From Apostichopus japonicus (taxonomy: Eukaryota > Echinodermata > Holothuroidea > Aspidochirotida > Stichopodidae): DNA of 60,000 nt. Shown here piece after piece: positions 43,398 through 56,300 of the stretch (position 1 is the stretch's first letter; every line of letters starts with the position of its first letter). The notes below the pieces were generated by a model. The model was not told the origin of the DNA, did not search any database, and saw nothing but the letters and a program-made list of their open reading frames with translations. Made by a program: the position numbers and the translations under genes. The stretch spans positions 24,055,398 to 24,115,397 of the forward strand of contig NC_092577.1 of NCBI RefSeq assembly GCF_037975245.1, given 5' to 3'.

Positions 43398-44614
43398 TTC
43401 TCTTAGTCCTAATTTTTTTGGGCGCCGTGAATACTGGTCCGATGCGTCTGATATAACATGGTGAGTGTTCTAAACTACTCACGAGAGAGTGACAGCCGTG
43501 CTTTTACCTTGCTGTCTCTTAGAAATCAAAATAAGGAATATGCAAGGGGCCACTGACTCGGGTGACGTTACAAAACAGAATTCCCGACTAACTTATTTGG
43601 TGACGCAAATATTGCGCTGAGAGTAAACCCGATAAGTTATCTCGACAAGCAAGCAAGGAAGGACGCATTCTAAACAAAATGACCTATATCAGACAAGATG
43701 AAACATTAACAACTGATGTTGATACCGAAACTACTTGTAATACCAAAGAGATGTCTGCAAATCAAAGGTTTGTCGACTGATGTAAAAATCTGAGGAGCCA
43801 ACCGAGCGCGCTAATGATCATTTAACTTCGTTGCATTAGTAGTGTGTTAATAGGCGAACCATATGACATAACGTTTTTCGGTAAGCTACTTGTTTGAAAA
43901 TCATAAAGTTAAAGTTAAACGTCATGGAAGCGGTCATTCGCCCGGGCATCGGGAGAGGATTCGTGCTAGTGCATCGTTATCAGAAAAACAAGAATACGGC
44001 CACAACCATTTCGTGGAGGTGTTGGAAGAAGTCCTGCTAGGCTAGGGCAAAAACAAATATTTTCGAAACCGTTGATGAAGCGCAACCTACCGTCATGGAG
44101 GTAAATAAACTTCGGTAAACTTAATTTTACAATTTGGACTTATAATATATAACACGATGGTTTCTCTAGGCCCTATATGGAACGTGAAAATTAATACACT
44201 GGCACCGCCCCGAAGTAAATACATCTAAATTCACGTTTAGGCGCCTATGATGGGGGCGGTCTGCACTTGGCTTCAAATTTCCTTCAAATCAGGATTATCA
44301 GGTGGTACACTGCACTGAAGCATTTGGTGCTAAATGTGTGCTGCGTCTTTCTTCCCAATGGATACTGCATTGACCCTGTTCGCAATTATGGAGGTGTTTC
44401 CCCGACTGGGGCCCCTACAACAAAATGTTTCCGTATTATAGCGTATACTCATGGGCGTCCGCAAGGAGGGGCAAGGGTTAGGGCACTATCCCCCCCCCCA
44501 ACCACGAAAATAAAAATAAGGAACAAAGTCAAGCATTAAAACAATTATTTAAAGTCAAAATCTTAAGCCATGAGATTTCAAAATTACCGATGTGTAGATG
44601 CAACTTGAAGCGCC
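43398..44614. other. No gene seen
   Basis: Mixed unique sequence. CATGGGCGTCCGCAAGGAGG near 44,450 looks like the end of an unpaired transposon. It is followed by a C-run and an AT-rich stretch. Confidence 0.45.
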
Positions 44615-44712
44615 ACGGAAGTTTCTTTTCTGACGACCTAGGAGTATTATTTTGGCCACGAATTCTTGGTACGCTCCTCGGCAGTTGATGGTGGTGATCC
44701 GCTTAGATAGTG
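44615..44712 (-). repeat. Diverged fragment of the hAT-like element module
   Basis: On the minus strand it starts CACTATCTAAGCGGATCACCACC and continues with GGAGCGTACCAAGAAT and ACTCCTAGGTCG. It follows the module at 1,635-1,725 (CTATCTAAGCGGAGCGCCACC ... GCGTAGCGTACAG ... ACTCCCTAGATCGCC) with many changes. This is an old copy of the element family in single-copy DNA. Confidence 0.55.
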
Positions 44713-45678
44713 TTAAGTGGTATTATGTAACGAATATTAATTTCCGCTAGGTCTTCTTAACATTTATACATTTTGTAGCAAAAACAAATGTTTGTGGTTT
44801 TCGGCGATCTGATAGGTATTTTTTCGCGACATACTCTTAGCGTCAATCTTAGGTGGCGCTTCCATGTTACGGGCAAGGATTGGAAATTTCGGGCAAAGCA
44901 GGTTATGCCACCCTTCCCTAAATGAAATGCTCCCGTAGACATATGAGCCTCCCCTTGCCACCATCACAGAACATTGTGTGCCTACGCATATACAAACGTA
45001 TGGATACTTCATTTCAGGATAAAACAGATTAAAATATATAACAGTTTATGAGATTAAGTTAATAAAGAAACATGAAAAGCGTTACAAAATTTAGGAAAAT
45101 TCTCAACAAGCTACAACAAAGGATCTAAGAAGCGCTCTGTCTTTACCAGTTTACAAAAAGGGGATGCTCTGTACATAAAACGAGTTCTTAAAGAGTAAAA
45201 ATGCTAACACATAATCAACAAGCTACAATAAATAACACACAAATATAAGCACAAATGCGTAAGCACACACATAAAGGCACTTACATAAGCACATAAGGGT
45301 ACATATGCACTGTATATACCCATCAATAACTATATAGGCCTAGGTACACACATAGGCACTAACTTTCGTAGGTAGGCCTATATAACAATTTGCAAATCTC
45401 ACTATTAATACAAGTTGTGGCAGCTATTTGAAACTGCGTTTTTTGTTTACAATCGGGCAGAACAGGGTGTTCCCCTTACCTTATTGGTCAGTTATTTTTT
45501 ATGGGAAAGAAAAAGACAGAAGTCTCTTTGTGAGCAAATGTAAGGGAAATTTTTAGCCTACGAAGTATGGACTAGAGTCTTAAGGGATCTTTTTACAACA
45601 CTGGCTTCTTTGATATTGATGATTAATGATTACTGGACTATTCGATTGCAGCCCGTTTTTTGTGCCTCCTCTTTCCAG
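44713..45678. other. No gene seen
   Basis: AT-rich, with a degenerate CACATAAGCA-type short repeat at about 45,235-45,360. It may be an intron of the FLYWCH/MULE gene whose earlier exon is not recognised. Confidence 0.45.
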
Positions 45679-46031
45679 GTTACTATCGAACATAACCATG
45701 AAGATAATGAACTTGTTTCTAGAGAAGCTGCCTTCCAAGAAATCCGAGGTAGGATCACAGATGACCCATCCAAACCTCTGAAAAGATTGTACGAGGTTGC
45801 AGGCCATACGAAGACCGAGGAAGAGACGGGCCTGCATATACTAGCGTCCGAACGAGAATGCATCGAGTGCGACAAGAAAACATGCCATCAATTCCAAGGC
45901 GAGTTGAGGACGTTAGAGCTGAAGGTGACTGGGCCAGAACATGGAACGGACGTAATTTTCTTTCCCTGAGAGACAATGTTGCTGGAGTGCTCCTTTTCAT
46001 CACTGTTACCTACCTTGACATGCTTAGCGAG
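45679..46031 (+). pseudogene. FLYWCH/MULE gene, exon with frameshift
   Basis: An exon-like block with acceptor CTTTCCAG at 45,671-45,678 and donor GAG|GTAAGA at 46,031/46,032. The start reads VTIEHNHEDNELVSREAAF, the end of a FLYWCH-type zinc finger (H-x-H). In a second frame, from about 45,835, it reads SVRTRMHRVRQENMPSIPRR, then RVEDVRAEGDWARTWNGRNF, then YLDMLSE. This is the linker before the MULE transposase core in FLYWCH-MULE proteins. The two halves are in different frames, so there is a one-base-type frameshift near 45,800-45,835, or a sequencing error. No start codon exon was found upstream. Confidence 0.65.
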
Positions 46032-46775
46032 GTAAGAATTCCACAGTGCAAAACAGATTAGTCTATCAGGAAACTTTTTTCAGCTGGCAGGTTTTCTATA
46101 AGAAAACTTGGCCACCAAGTCAACTTTGCAATTGACAGGATACACTTTATTGAACACCCCATTGCACATTGATCAGCTAACCGCGTGTGGTCCACTTGGT
46201 TCGTTCACCTGTTACCTGTCGTGACAGAAAGAAATTGTAGAAAACAGGTACTTTCAGCGATCGAATGAGGCATAAAAATGGCAGTACATTTTTTTAGATG
46301 GCTATATCCGTGTTTAAGCTTTCGATAAGAGAGAGTGAAATCGTTTACAAGCATGGAAAAGGAACCCTTTGAGTCAGAGTGGAACCCTTCAATAAGGGTT
46401 ACTCTGTAAATTGCCGATCTCGAGACCAGTTCACTTCAGTATTATGCTATTGCTATCATTATTATCATCATTATTACTATTATGTAATTACACTAGTATT
46501 CTTATTGTTTTAGACTTGCAGTCATGTGATCTACATTTGTATAATTCATTTGTGTAGTTATCGCTATCATTCATTTATCAGTTATTTAATTCGTTCCTGA
46601 AATCATTTTATACCAACATTCTTTCACAAATCTTACAACAGATTGATCGTCTGACAAATAAATTAAGAAATAAATATCGGTTACCACTATTTATTGAAAG
46701 GGCTCACTAAAGTAAATGTTACATTTGTTTCTGTCACCTATAATTTGTATCCCTTTCTTAATTGATTCTCTTTAG
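46032..46775 (+). other. Intron between FLYWCH/MULE exons
   Basis: 744 bp, from GTAAGA to TTCTCTTTAG, phase 0. AT-rich with ATT/ATC microsatellite-like sequence at 46,440-46,500. Joining the exons gives LDMLSE|INTLFVDGTFKS, as expected for the domain. Confidence 0.7.
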
Positions 46776-47180
46776 ATCAACACACTTTTTGTAGACGGGA
46801 CTTTCAAGTCCACCCCCGCGCCCTTCTCTGAACTAGTCACTTTAGATGGACGCTACCACGGAAATGTGCTAACCCCGGCATACATTTTGATGACGGACAA
46901 GCGCCTTGACCAGTACAGAAGAGTACTCCAACATCTGAAGGAAGAGGTAGCCGCTCATGGAGGCGTTTTTTATCCAACCCACGTTATATCAGATTTTCAA
47001 CTTTCCATCCGTTCAGCATTCATCAACGAATTCCCAGCAATACACGTTCGTGGCTGCTATTTTCACCTAACGCAGTCGTTATGGAGAAAGGTTCAGGAAC
47101 TGGGACTAGTCGTAGCATACAACAACAACCCCAGGAAAGTCAGGAAAGTGTTCGCTATTGGGTATCTTCCGGTGGCTTTG
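46776..47180 (+). CDS. FLYWCH/MULE gene, transposase-core exon
   Basis: A 405-bp exon open throughout in phase 0 (135 codons), between TTTAG at 46,775 and a GTGAGG donor at 47,181. It encodes the MULE transposase core: INTLFVDGTFKSTPAPFSEL (first catalytic Asp in VDGTF), YILMTDK, VISDFQLSIRSAFINEFP (second Asp), GCYFHLTQSLWRKVQELGL (C..H motif). This is a DDE nuclease fold, present both in Mutator-like transposons and in host genes derived from them. Introns inside the domain and the absence of obvious terminal repeats suggest a host-type gene or an old intron-bearing transposon. The next exon was not recognised in the following 12.8 kb. It is likely non-functional if the frameshift in the previous exon is real. 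Confidence 0.75.
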
Positions 47181-48782
47181 GTGAGGAACATATAAAATCA
47201 TAACCCCCAATCTTCCACCGAACATGAACATGACGAAATAACTGGAATAATAGTAACTAATAATGAAATGTCAGTATGTTCATTTAACTTGTTTCAGTTA
47301 CCATGCAATCAATGGACTGAAATAATACCCTGAAAATGTCTTTCCAATACTTTCATGTAAAAAATAGCTATGCTGGGCTAAACATACAACCCTAAATTCC
47401 TTCGTATACATTTATATACCAGCAACAAGGTTCAACATAATGAACTCTCAAGGTCAAAACTATCTGCTGTACTACAATCCTCCCTAGTAGCTCTGAACTG
47501 ACCACTAACCCCAGGATATACAGTACTACACTTCTGCTCACCAAGCATGATACATGTGATCACATGGCCTACCCTGTTTTATGCAGTTCGAAGCTATTGC
47601 TTTCAATACGTAACATCATTACTGTACATACAGCATAGGCCTACTGAAATAATTCTGTGATGGGCTGAGCCACTCCGTAACTTTACATTTTAATTAACAG
47701 CAATGTGATTATGAATTTTAAGTACGACCTTCAGCCTCTCTAGTACTTTACTTAAAGTAACTCATGAGAATTAAAAGAGAAACTCAACATACCTGATAGG
47801 AAATGAAATAAAAGACAAGCATCAGATATTTTATGAGTAGAGCATTTGCTTGCAAGATTCATGTGTGGTCCTCACACACAAGGCCCTAACCTATATCCTG
47901 ACAGACTACATGCCAGACGGACGGAATATCCAATTATGTACACGGGGGTGCTTCTAAAGGAAGAACTGTCTAGCAAATAAAATGGATTGATGATGGGAAA
48001 TACTACTGTTTTTAAACAGATGTTTGTAGGGGTGCCTGCTTTATGATAAATGAAACGGCGCGCCCTCAGAAAACTGGCATATCAAATTGGAAAATAAAAA
48101 CCAAACTTAATAGGTTTGCCTCCCCAGACACCACATCGTGGGGGCTAATGCGTACTTCTTAACAGGGTTTGAGATGACTGGCCAATAGTTTCTTTATGGT
48201 TTTTATTTGTGTTATTCTTAGGAGTCTAGCTAAGGAATACTGGATAGCCAATAAAATCAATTCCGGTTAAAATGCTGCGCGCATCGCCCTGGCCTTTAAC
48301 GGCGACTAATGTGAAAAACAAATACAATCCACATTTCATTCCGGTATATCGCCCTCAGTTTCGAAAGAACGACACCGCCGCGGCTTTCTATTGCATGTTG
48401 TACACACGTGTATGTCAAGTCAAATGTCCCCAAAATCAAAAAGCATGCTTTAGCAGTCGATGATCCAGAATAATTGCTATGCTATTTTATCACTAGAAAA
48501 CCTTCGAATAATGGTCCGGAATCCCGGAATGTCACAGATAAACAAGAATATGGATGATAATATTGGACAATTGAAAGTCCTGTGTTTTCTCGAAAATATG
48601 TCTGTTGATTATTATTACAAACCCTGATTATCAGTCGGGAATCATGGGTTCTAGGCGATATTCCAGGGTTGTCGCTCTGAACACATTGATTATCAGCTGA
48701 TAAATTTTGAATATCAACCCCTTTTATTTACTGCAGGGAATCATGCTTACCAAATACGCACATCGGTGAATGTTTGTAGTTG
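47181..48782. other. No gene seen
   Basis: AT-rich sequence after the transposase exon. It may be intron. No further exon was recognised. Confidence 0.45.
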
Positions 48783-48800
48783 TAAATCCTGTAAATTGAG

Positions 48801-49052
48801 TGCTTTTTACGTGACCCGCCATGCGGGATACAAAACGTCACGGCCAAACGGCACTACCGAACCATCCCATTCTGACAAACGAAACTAAGGTCTAGCGAGC
48901 CAAAAAAACATGCGCCCGCCGACCTGCAGAGACAAAACGCCCAACCCCCCCCCCCACTGAAACATTCAAAAACGTACAGAAGGACGACCCGCACGCAGCG
49001 AAACGAAAAACCCCTCCCCAGCACACCAGCGTCCAAAAAAGGCAGCCCCAGA
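48801..49052 (-). mobile_element. 5'-truncated LINE 3' fragment with 18-bp TSD
   Basis: The reverse complement matches the last ~250 bp of the Tx1-like LINE, ending in CACGTAAAAAGCA. It is flanked by a perfect 18-bp duplication, TAAATCCTGTAAATTGAG, at 48,783-48,800 and 49,053-49,070. The truncation point is only about 15 bp from that of the fragment at 3,510-3,755. An internal C-run is present in both. Confidence 0.88.
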
Positions 49053-49171
49053 TAAATCCTGTAAATTGAGTAACCCAAAGTGATGGCGTGCTTTATTTTG
49101 GACTGCTACGATCCTATGCCAGTGCAACGTACACGATTTACTCAAATTAACAATCTGGGAGGCGTCTATAG

Positions 49172-49359
49172 TCTTGGATTTTGGCCGCCATCTTGGAAGT
49201 GGGTTACTCAAGCAACATGCCATGATCATCATCTGTTTCAGTGACCCCGGAAACACCTGAATTGACCCCTCATTTGTTCATCTCTGATTTTTACAGCCAG
49301 ATATATGACATTTCCTTGTTTTCTGGCGGCCATCTTGGATTTTGGCCGCCATCTTGAAA
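49172..49359. repeat. Repeated TTGGCCGCCATCTTG motif
   Basis: Three copies of (T)TGGCCGCCATCTTGG-type sequence, two with the longer form CTTGGATTTTGGCCGCCAT (49,173 and 49,334), plus one GGCGGCCATCTTGG at 49,325. The complement CAAGATGGCGGCC fits the vertebrate YY1 site. These may be dispersed repeat sequence rather than regulatory sites. Confidence 0.5.
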
Positions 49360-50299
49360 TATCGGAACCGATAAAGCGGGTTCCACGGATAAAATCGATA
49401 GATAGGTCGAAAAGAAACTCCATGCCAAATTTGGTACTTTTGTCCGGCCTGTAACATTAAGCCTAAAAATTGTTGCTAAGCCACCTGACTATACTAAGCA
49501 TGATCAGTATGGAAGTGTGCGGTATCATGTGTTTGGTTTATGATTCGGTAGCTTTGCAAATATGATTAGGACTTAGCCTACATTAGTGTAATATGGATTT
49601 GGTAGGGAGATCTCCCCACCAAAAATTAAACTCAAAAGAAATGCAATTTCTCATGAGCGGAGCAATAGCAAAAGTAGGACTACTGTAGCCTAGCTCCAGG
49701 CCCAGATTTCTAAAATTATGCACCATGGAGGGCCTACCTCAATTTGGTGGCTATTCATGTGAAGAGCATTTTTGATATGGGCATATTTATTTTGTAACTG
49801 TAAGTCTAGTGTGCAATGAGATACGTGAGGGACGGGCCTATACGCAATAAAGTAACTGTTTTCATTTCATATTCTACTTTATCAGCACAATTATAGAGTT
49901 CCTAGCAACAAATTGAGTCTGACAACTTGAAAATTTACTGCATATTTGCATGCATGGTCATTCTAAGTTATAGACTACTAATTTGTGTAGCCATTTCAGT
50001 TTTGTCTTTGTGTCTGAGAATAGGTTCTTAAGTGGTGAAATAACCTCGAATCTGCTGAGCAACTCCAAGATGAATTAAGTTACTAAGGCATTGGGTTCTT
50101 TTACTTTTTGAAGTCTAATATGCATAGGCTAGGATATTTACTTTGCTTGACTTGTTTGTCAATCCGCATAGCCACTTTAGCTGTGGATGATTCTCCACTT
50201 GCAAAGAAAAAAATGTACGCATTAATTTAAAGGCCGTGGCTATTTTGACGAATAGTCGTAACAATTATTTATAAACTATTCTTACGACATCGGCGAATT
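49360..50299. other. No gene seen
   Basis: AT-rich, with no recognisable coding or repeat structure. Confidence 0.45.
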
Positions 50300-50334
50300 C
50301 ATGCGCAGTAAAGTAAATAAAGCAACTGCGCATG
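50300..50334. repeat. Perfect 10-bp inverted repeat (hairpin)
   Basis: CATGCGCAGT, a 15-base AT-rich loop, then ACTGCGCATG. It lies ten bases from the telomere-like repeat. The GCGCATG core resembles an NRF1 site half. Confidence 0.75.
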
Positions 50335-50343
50335 TAGTAGGGG

Positions 50344-50385
50344 TAAACCTAACCCTAACCCCTAACCTAACCCTAACCCTTAACC
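50344..50385. repeat. Interstitial telomere-like repeat
   Basis: Forty-two bases of slightly degenerate CCCTAA units (complement TTAGGG): perfect units mixed with CCTAA, CCCCTAA and CCCTTAA variants. TTAGGG is the ancestral metazoan telomere repeat. It is too short to be a chromosome end. Confidence 0.8.
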
Positions 50386-53300
50386 GGAAAATATTTTTAC
50401 TCCTAGTGTAAAGTGATAACTGATATAAGTAACTTTTCAAAATTAATTGAAAACTCAAAAGCCTTCTCAGAAAGAAGCTACAGTACACTAGCTCTACAGG
50501 CTCCTTTGTTGAATTAGTGAAGGATAGTAGATATCGTTCACATATTTATGCATTCATAACATGATAGTTTGCTATCATCGTTGTTTAATCATAAAATCAA
50601 GGAAAAACATAAACAAATCAATGTCACCAATACTTGTGAATGCCACCATTTTATGTTCGACAAAATTTACCACATTTAATTTAAAGGATACACCATGCAT
50701 GGCGCATTGACGCACATATTGTAGTTGTAATAACGCACCAAATATGCGCTTCATCGGACATGACGCACCACTCCGGGGGTTCGTCTTACAATAATTGATA
50801 ATTTCATCATGATATAGAAATGAAAGACATTTGCCAAAATATAACAACATCATAGGCTTCATAGTTCTACACATAATCTGATCATGCAGTTCTAAAAATT
50901 ATACAAAATGAAAATGATACTACTGATTTGTGAGAGAACTAGAATGGTCACCCATTATATACCATATCATGTTTCTATAGTATCTTTTAAACACTTCATT
51001 GTTTAGGGCACACCTGTAGAATATTCCGTAGTTTTTAGTCTTGGAAATAAGCCAAGCCTGGCTATATTTTTGAAAGCAATTATGCATCCCTGAACATGAT
51101 GAAATTTGGTGACTTATTAGTGTATGAGCAAGCCTACTGGGACATTGCCATTGTAACATGAAATGTTATGACATTTAGTGTATGTAAGGTATTAGTAGAC
51201 GAGTTATAATACTGCAGGTGTATACTACTAACATAGAAATAAGAAATATAATAGAAATTGTTGCACATCACTAGTTTAGGTTTGCACTATATTAGTAAAT
51301 GGACCATTCTTGAATACTTGCAGAGTTGACACTATACATACTGTCAATCATAAAGCAGATGTGATGAATTTATGCTGCAAATAGCAAAGTTCTGTATTAA
51401 CTAGTAGTGTTATTACTGTTCTGTGTTTGCAAAATTGATTTGAATTTTTGACTATTTAGTGAAGGGCAAAATGTGGTATTCAGTAATTTATGTTGGAAGT
51501 TATATAATTCACTTTGTCAGGGATTTGCTCACACTGGGCAGCTACTGTACGCCCAGCAGTTCTGAATGCCGCCCCACATAACCTTTTTCGCCCATGACTT
51601 TCATGATAATTTAATAAGTTTTACCATAACCAAAATGGCACAGAATAGGAATATAGCACCACCTAAGCATACTTCATGTGCAAAATTTGTCCATTTGGGG
51701 GGGGTACCCCACCCATGAAATCCCTCTCCCAGGGTGTGGATCACACTACCGCCCAATCTGCCTGGCACTCAAATATTCATGAGCACTTCCCTGCTATGTG
51801 TACAGTATGCATTCTGATATATTATTAACTTTGCACATCCCGGTATTATTTGTCTTTTTCAGTTGAAGGTGTGTGCCCAATTAAGAAACTCGAGAGGTTG
51901 GTATCCAAACTGATCAACCAGAAAAGATAACACCAGTTCCTCAACGAAAGGCCATGCCCAACAGAGGCTAATGCAGCAATGCACTCCAGCAGCTATACCC
52001 TAGTGGAGACTGGTCATTTTTTTATGTACATACTGTAACCATTCCATGTTGTAAATAAGTCTACATTTTAACTAGGTCTGCAGTTTACTACTGTAGGTCT
52101 GTATATGACTAACCAGATTTAGGACATTGGACACATTTATTCATTTATTGTATTATGTTATATTAATGACATAGACATGTAGTGCTAAATATGGTGGTAA
52201 TACAGCCACTGGAGGTCTGTAAATGTGAGGGACCCAAAAATGTTCAAACCCCACAAGTTAATGATAACAGTACCTGTAGTATTTTCCTTATCTCTGAAAA
52301 ATAATGACATTTAGCAATCTTGTAGAATGTGCTACCTACCTGTCTGGAGCAGTTTGTGTTCAAAAATTGCACATTTATTCTTTTCTCTTTATGTTTCATG
52401 ATGATGTGGCATCATTTGTACATACAGTACAGTACTTGCACTGCTTAAAGTCAAGATAGTTACTCTTAACTGCCTATACTGTAGTTGTCATCTGATCAGG
52501 TTGTCATGTGCATATAGTTTCATATCAGCAAAGACATTGACATTTTGGGCAAATTTTGAGTGTGAGCTATATTTCTAGTTGAACGTGTTAGGGGCATCAT
52601 TTCAGCCAGTCTACTTTCAGCCACATTTGAACAATAATTTTTAGTTATTACAATGAGTGCAAGTTACAATCTCAGTGAATAAACAAACATAACATTTATG
52701 CTGGCTCCAACCCAGTTACCTTGGCTATGAGCCTGAATGTCTCTTTTGCAATTAAAATCAAATAAATCCTATCTTGGAAAATCATTTGAACAGGTATATC
52801 TTTGTGACACTTCTGTCCTCACACAATGCCATAAATATGTCTTTTTTCCATTTTCATTTCACATTACAGATGTACAGAACATCCTTTAGAGGAACAGTAC
52901 AGTACAGCACAGCATAGCGTTGCGTTATGGCATGATGGATGTTTTGCAAGCAGATATAAGGGTTGGAACTGGAAGTATTTGTGTTGGATTGTTTCATTAA
53001 TAAATGTGTGCTTCTCTACTTTACGTAAGATGATTGTCATATTTCTTGTTCTCCAGTGAAAGCTATGGATTTGCATAGTGGACAACATGGATACGGACAA
53101 TTTTGAAATAGCTGATGTCAAAGCAGTTTCTCAGCTTATTTAAATACCATACATCAAGGACACAAGAGTGGACAATGGGAGTAACAAGTATCCAGAATGT
53201 AGATATCACAAGGCTTCAAGACAATTGAACAAACTGTACCATAACAGACAACAACAAACATGGTGTCTCAGTAAAATGAAGTTACTAAGCTAGTGCAATG

Positions 53301-56300
53301 TATCATAAGAATTTATCTTCTCCATGGTGTGAAACATTGATTGTTGTATTCAGTGCGTTATGTATCCTCCTTTCTGTAGTAGTATTTAGCATTGATTTGC
53401 ATGTTCATTCATAGTGTAAGTATACTACATAATTGATGTCAAAGTTACAACTGTGTCATATTAAATAAGTAAATGATTGAAATATTGGTTTCACTACATA
53501 CTTGATTGTACGCTATTTGGCTTTCCATGATAGCAATATCTGGTCTTTTTAATTACTTTAGCTTGTTCAGTCATACCAGTAGTTCCAATGTGACATTGAT
53601 CTTGGGTTATTTATTGTTGGTACAGAATATTTTGTATTGTGTGAGATCAATTTAACATAACATATATTGTGATGTCATAGTGTTGAAGAGGTACTCCAAC
53701 TTGCAGCTAGTTCATTCATAAAACAGTTCATTCAGTGCTCTCATGATAACCCCAGTCGGGCCCAGTGGCAGATGCAGATAGTGGCAGATGGAGATGTTTG
53801 AAATGCAGGGGATATTATAGGGTCTTTTGAAGTTTTGGCAAAAGTTCTTTTGCATGTAAAGCTGCTATACTTATCATGGAGAAGTTCCACAATGGAGGCA
53901 TGGCGTCTCATAGCCTTATTTGGGTATATGTCCTTGCATTCCGTATTTGGAACACTGACCCTACTATTGTTTGTATTGCTTATTCTAAAGTTAGGTAAGT
54001 CAGTATTGTAACATGTTTTTATTTTTAACACATTGATTGCATCTGTACAGTTCTTACATTGAGTTCAACTATATACAGTAACAATGAGCAGGGAAAACTT
54101 TGCATTTCTTAATGTTCAAGTGACCATATTCATACTTTAACCAAAGCATTTCTTCCATATTAGATAGTGTTTATCTAGAGTAGGTTACAGGATATTTTGA
54201 AGGTGTATGTAGTATTTTCCCCAATTTAGCATGCTATAATTGCTAGAATATTTAATATGTTCCTAGAGGTCTTTACTTCCAAATTGTTCTAAGGCATTCT
54301 AATTGAAAGCATAAGATGCCTGAATGTCCCAGTGAGGTAAATTTCCTGGAAGGTGGTTATAAAACCAGTTTCAAAACTTTGACCGAAGGTAACCTATATG
54401 AATATCTGGTTTATTTGGGGCCAATACAGCATACTCTGGTCGAGAGTTGGCGTGGAAGCTACCATATGTTTGTAGTAATGCAGTAAAATGTAGTAAAGGC
54501 AGCTGGAGGAGTCCAGTTTACCCCTGTGCCGAAGCTCATTCATCTTTTAGGTTTTTTGGCCGAACACTTTAACCTTTCCAACCACAGAGCTCCCAAATGA
54601 CCCACAATTCGCGGGTTGGACTCCCATTCTAACACCCAAAGCCCCTGACCCGTGCAAGCATCCCAAAAACCTGCATTGTAATTTACAAGTATACATAAAA
54701 AAAATTGCATCAAATTTGGACTTACCAACCATCATTTCTTTATCATTTAGCATAATAGAGTATAAAACCTCCTTTACATCATCATTTGAAGCTCAAATTA
54801 GGCTATATTTCATTTCATTGGGGCGAGCAGCGGACATTTTCATGCCACGGGCAAGAATGAATTATCACCTACTACTGAATTTATTGATGTTACACACCAA
54901 AAAATGCATATTTCTCAGAAAATTTTGGGTGACAAAAGCCTTTCTAGGTGCCACCATTTTACATGTAGGCATCACCAGGATTAAAAAAAAAAATTAAAAG
55001 GGGGAGGGAGACACCCCCCAGATACCCCTCCCCCAGGACGGCAATTTGTGGCATGGACCAGCATTTGCCTTCTCAAGAGTTGGGAGCTATGCAACCATAC
55101 CATTAACGACATGTCTCTATAGGCCCAGGGGATTGAATCCTTAGGTAGCCGTCCTGAGCTAGTGCGAATCAGCAGAGAGTGGTTGTGGATGCTACGCCTT
55201 CGCACCATTCAACCTCATGGGCTCAACATTCAGGAAGGACATGAATAACTTTTCTTCATTCCCCCTCCTTCTCCCCTTGCCCCCCTCCCCCATTACTCCT
55301 TTTCTCATAGCTTTTTCCACCCCTTTTTTTCTCCACTTTTCTGTCGTTGTCCTTCTCCAGTTTATTCCCTACCCCTTCCCTTAATCCTCTCTTTGTCCCT
55401 CCACTGTTTATCTCCTACTTATCCTCTTCCCCTGTTGGTTTTTATCTTTCATTCTTCTCTCCATCCCTTGTCTACTAATCCCCTTACAATCTATCTCTTT
55501 GTGTTCACCATGCTCATTAACCGGTCCGTATTATGTGCGTGTTTTTTCTACACAGGCTCTCTAGTGGATAAGCTGTTTGCTCACTGTTTTATTTTATTTT
55601 GAACTCAAGTATTGAAGAACTTTAGGCCACAAGCAAGTCGTTTAGTCAAATAAGAGTACATAATAAGCAGCACACATTTAGTCACATGTTTATAGAGAAT
55701 TACACGACGAAACTATTCGCATTTTATTTCTTCAGCAATTTCTCCAACAAAAACTGGCAGCACGAAATCATACGGGCCCATATGACTTTCCATAACAACT
55801 ACCTGATGCTACGAGCTGGTATAGCGTTTTCCCAGCAGTACAATATGCACTGTTCCATATAGCAAATCGAAAAATTGCGTAACTCGAATAGCACACAGTA
55901 CAATTACAGTGTGCCTATAGGTTACGCAACACTGAGAGGCAGATTAGAATCTCGGAAATCTGAAACCTTCGCGGTAACGGTACCCATTTGCGTATGCTGT
56001 TTATAGCTATAGGATGAGAATGCCATATTAAAGAAATGAATATGTTGCCGCTGTGAGAAGAGGGCAGCATTGTTTTTATTTTTTAATCGGGGAATACGTT
56101 GAGACAGGATTTTTGATTTTAGCAATTTCCTAGCTGAGAGTGTGCCTTTAAGCTGGGAGGTCCCTAGCATGTGTCAGTTTATTGCTGTCTGCGAGAGCTT
56201 TATGTAACATGTCCTGTGGACAAGGCCTCCTTTTTTCTTAGTATACGGGGAACTATTGGGGTGCATAGACAGTGTGGCGGGGTTAGCTCATATACGTATA

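Noticed and set aside
45780-45840. A tiny intron to explain the frame change in the MULE exon
   Set aside because: No GT...AG pair of reasonable size joins the two frames. A frameshift or sequence error is simpler.
51855-51931. Terminal exon after TTTTTCAG
   Set aside because: The acceptor and a short charged peptide with a stop look plausible, but there is no matching upstream exon or homology.
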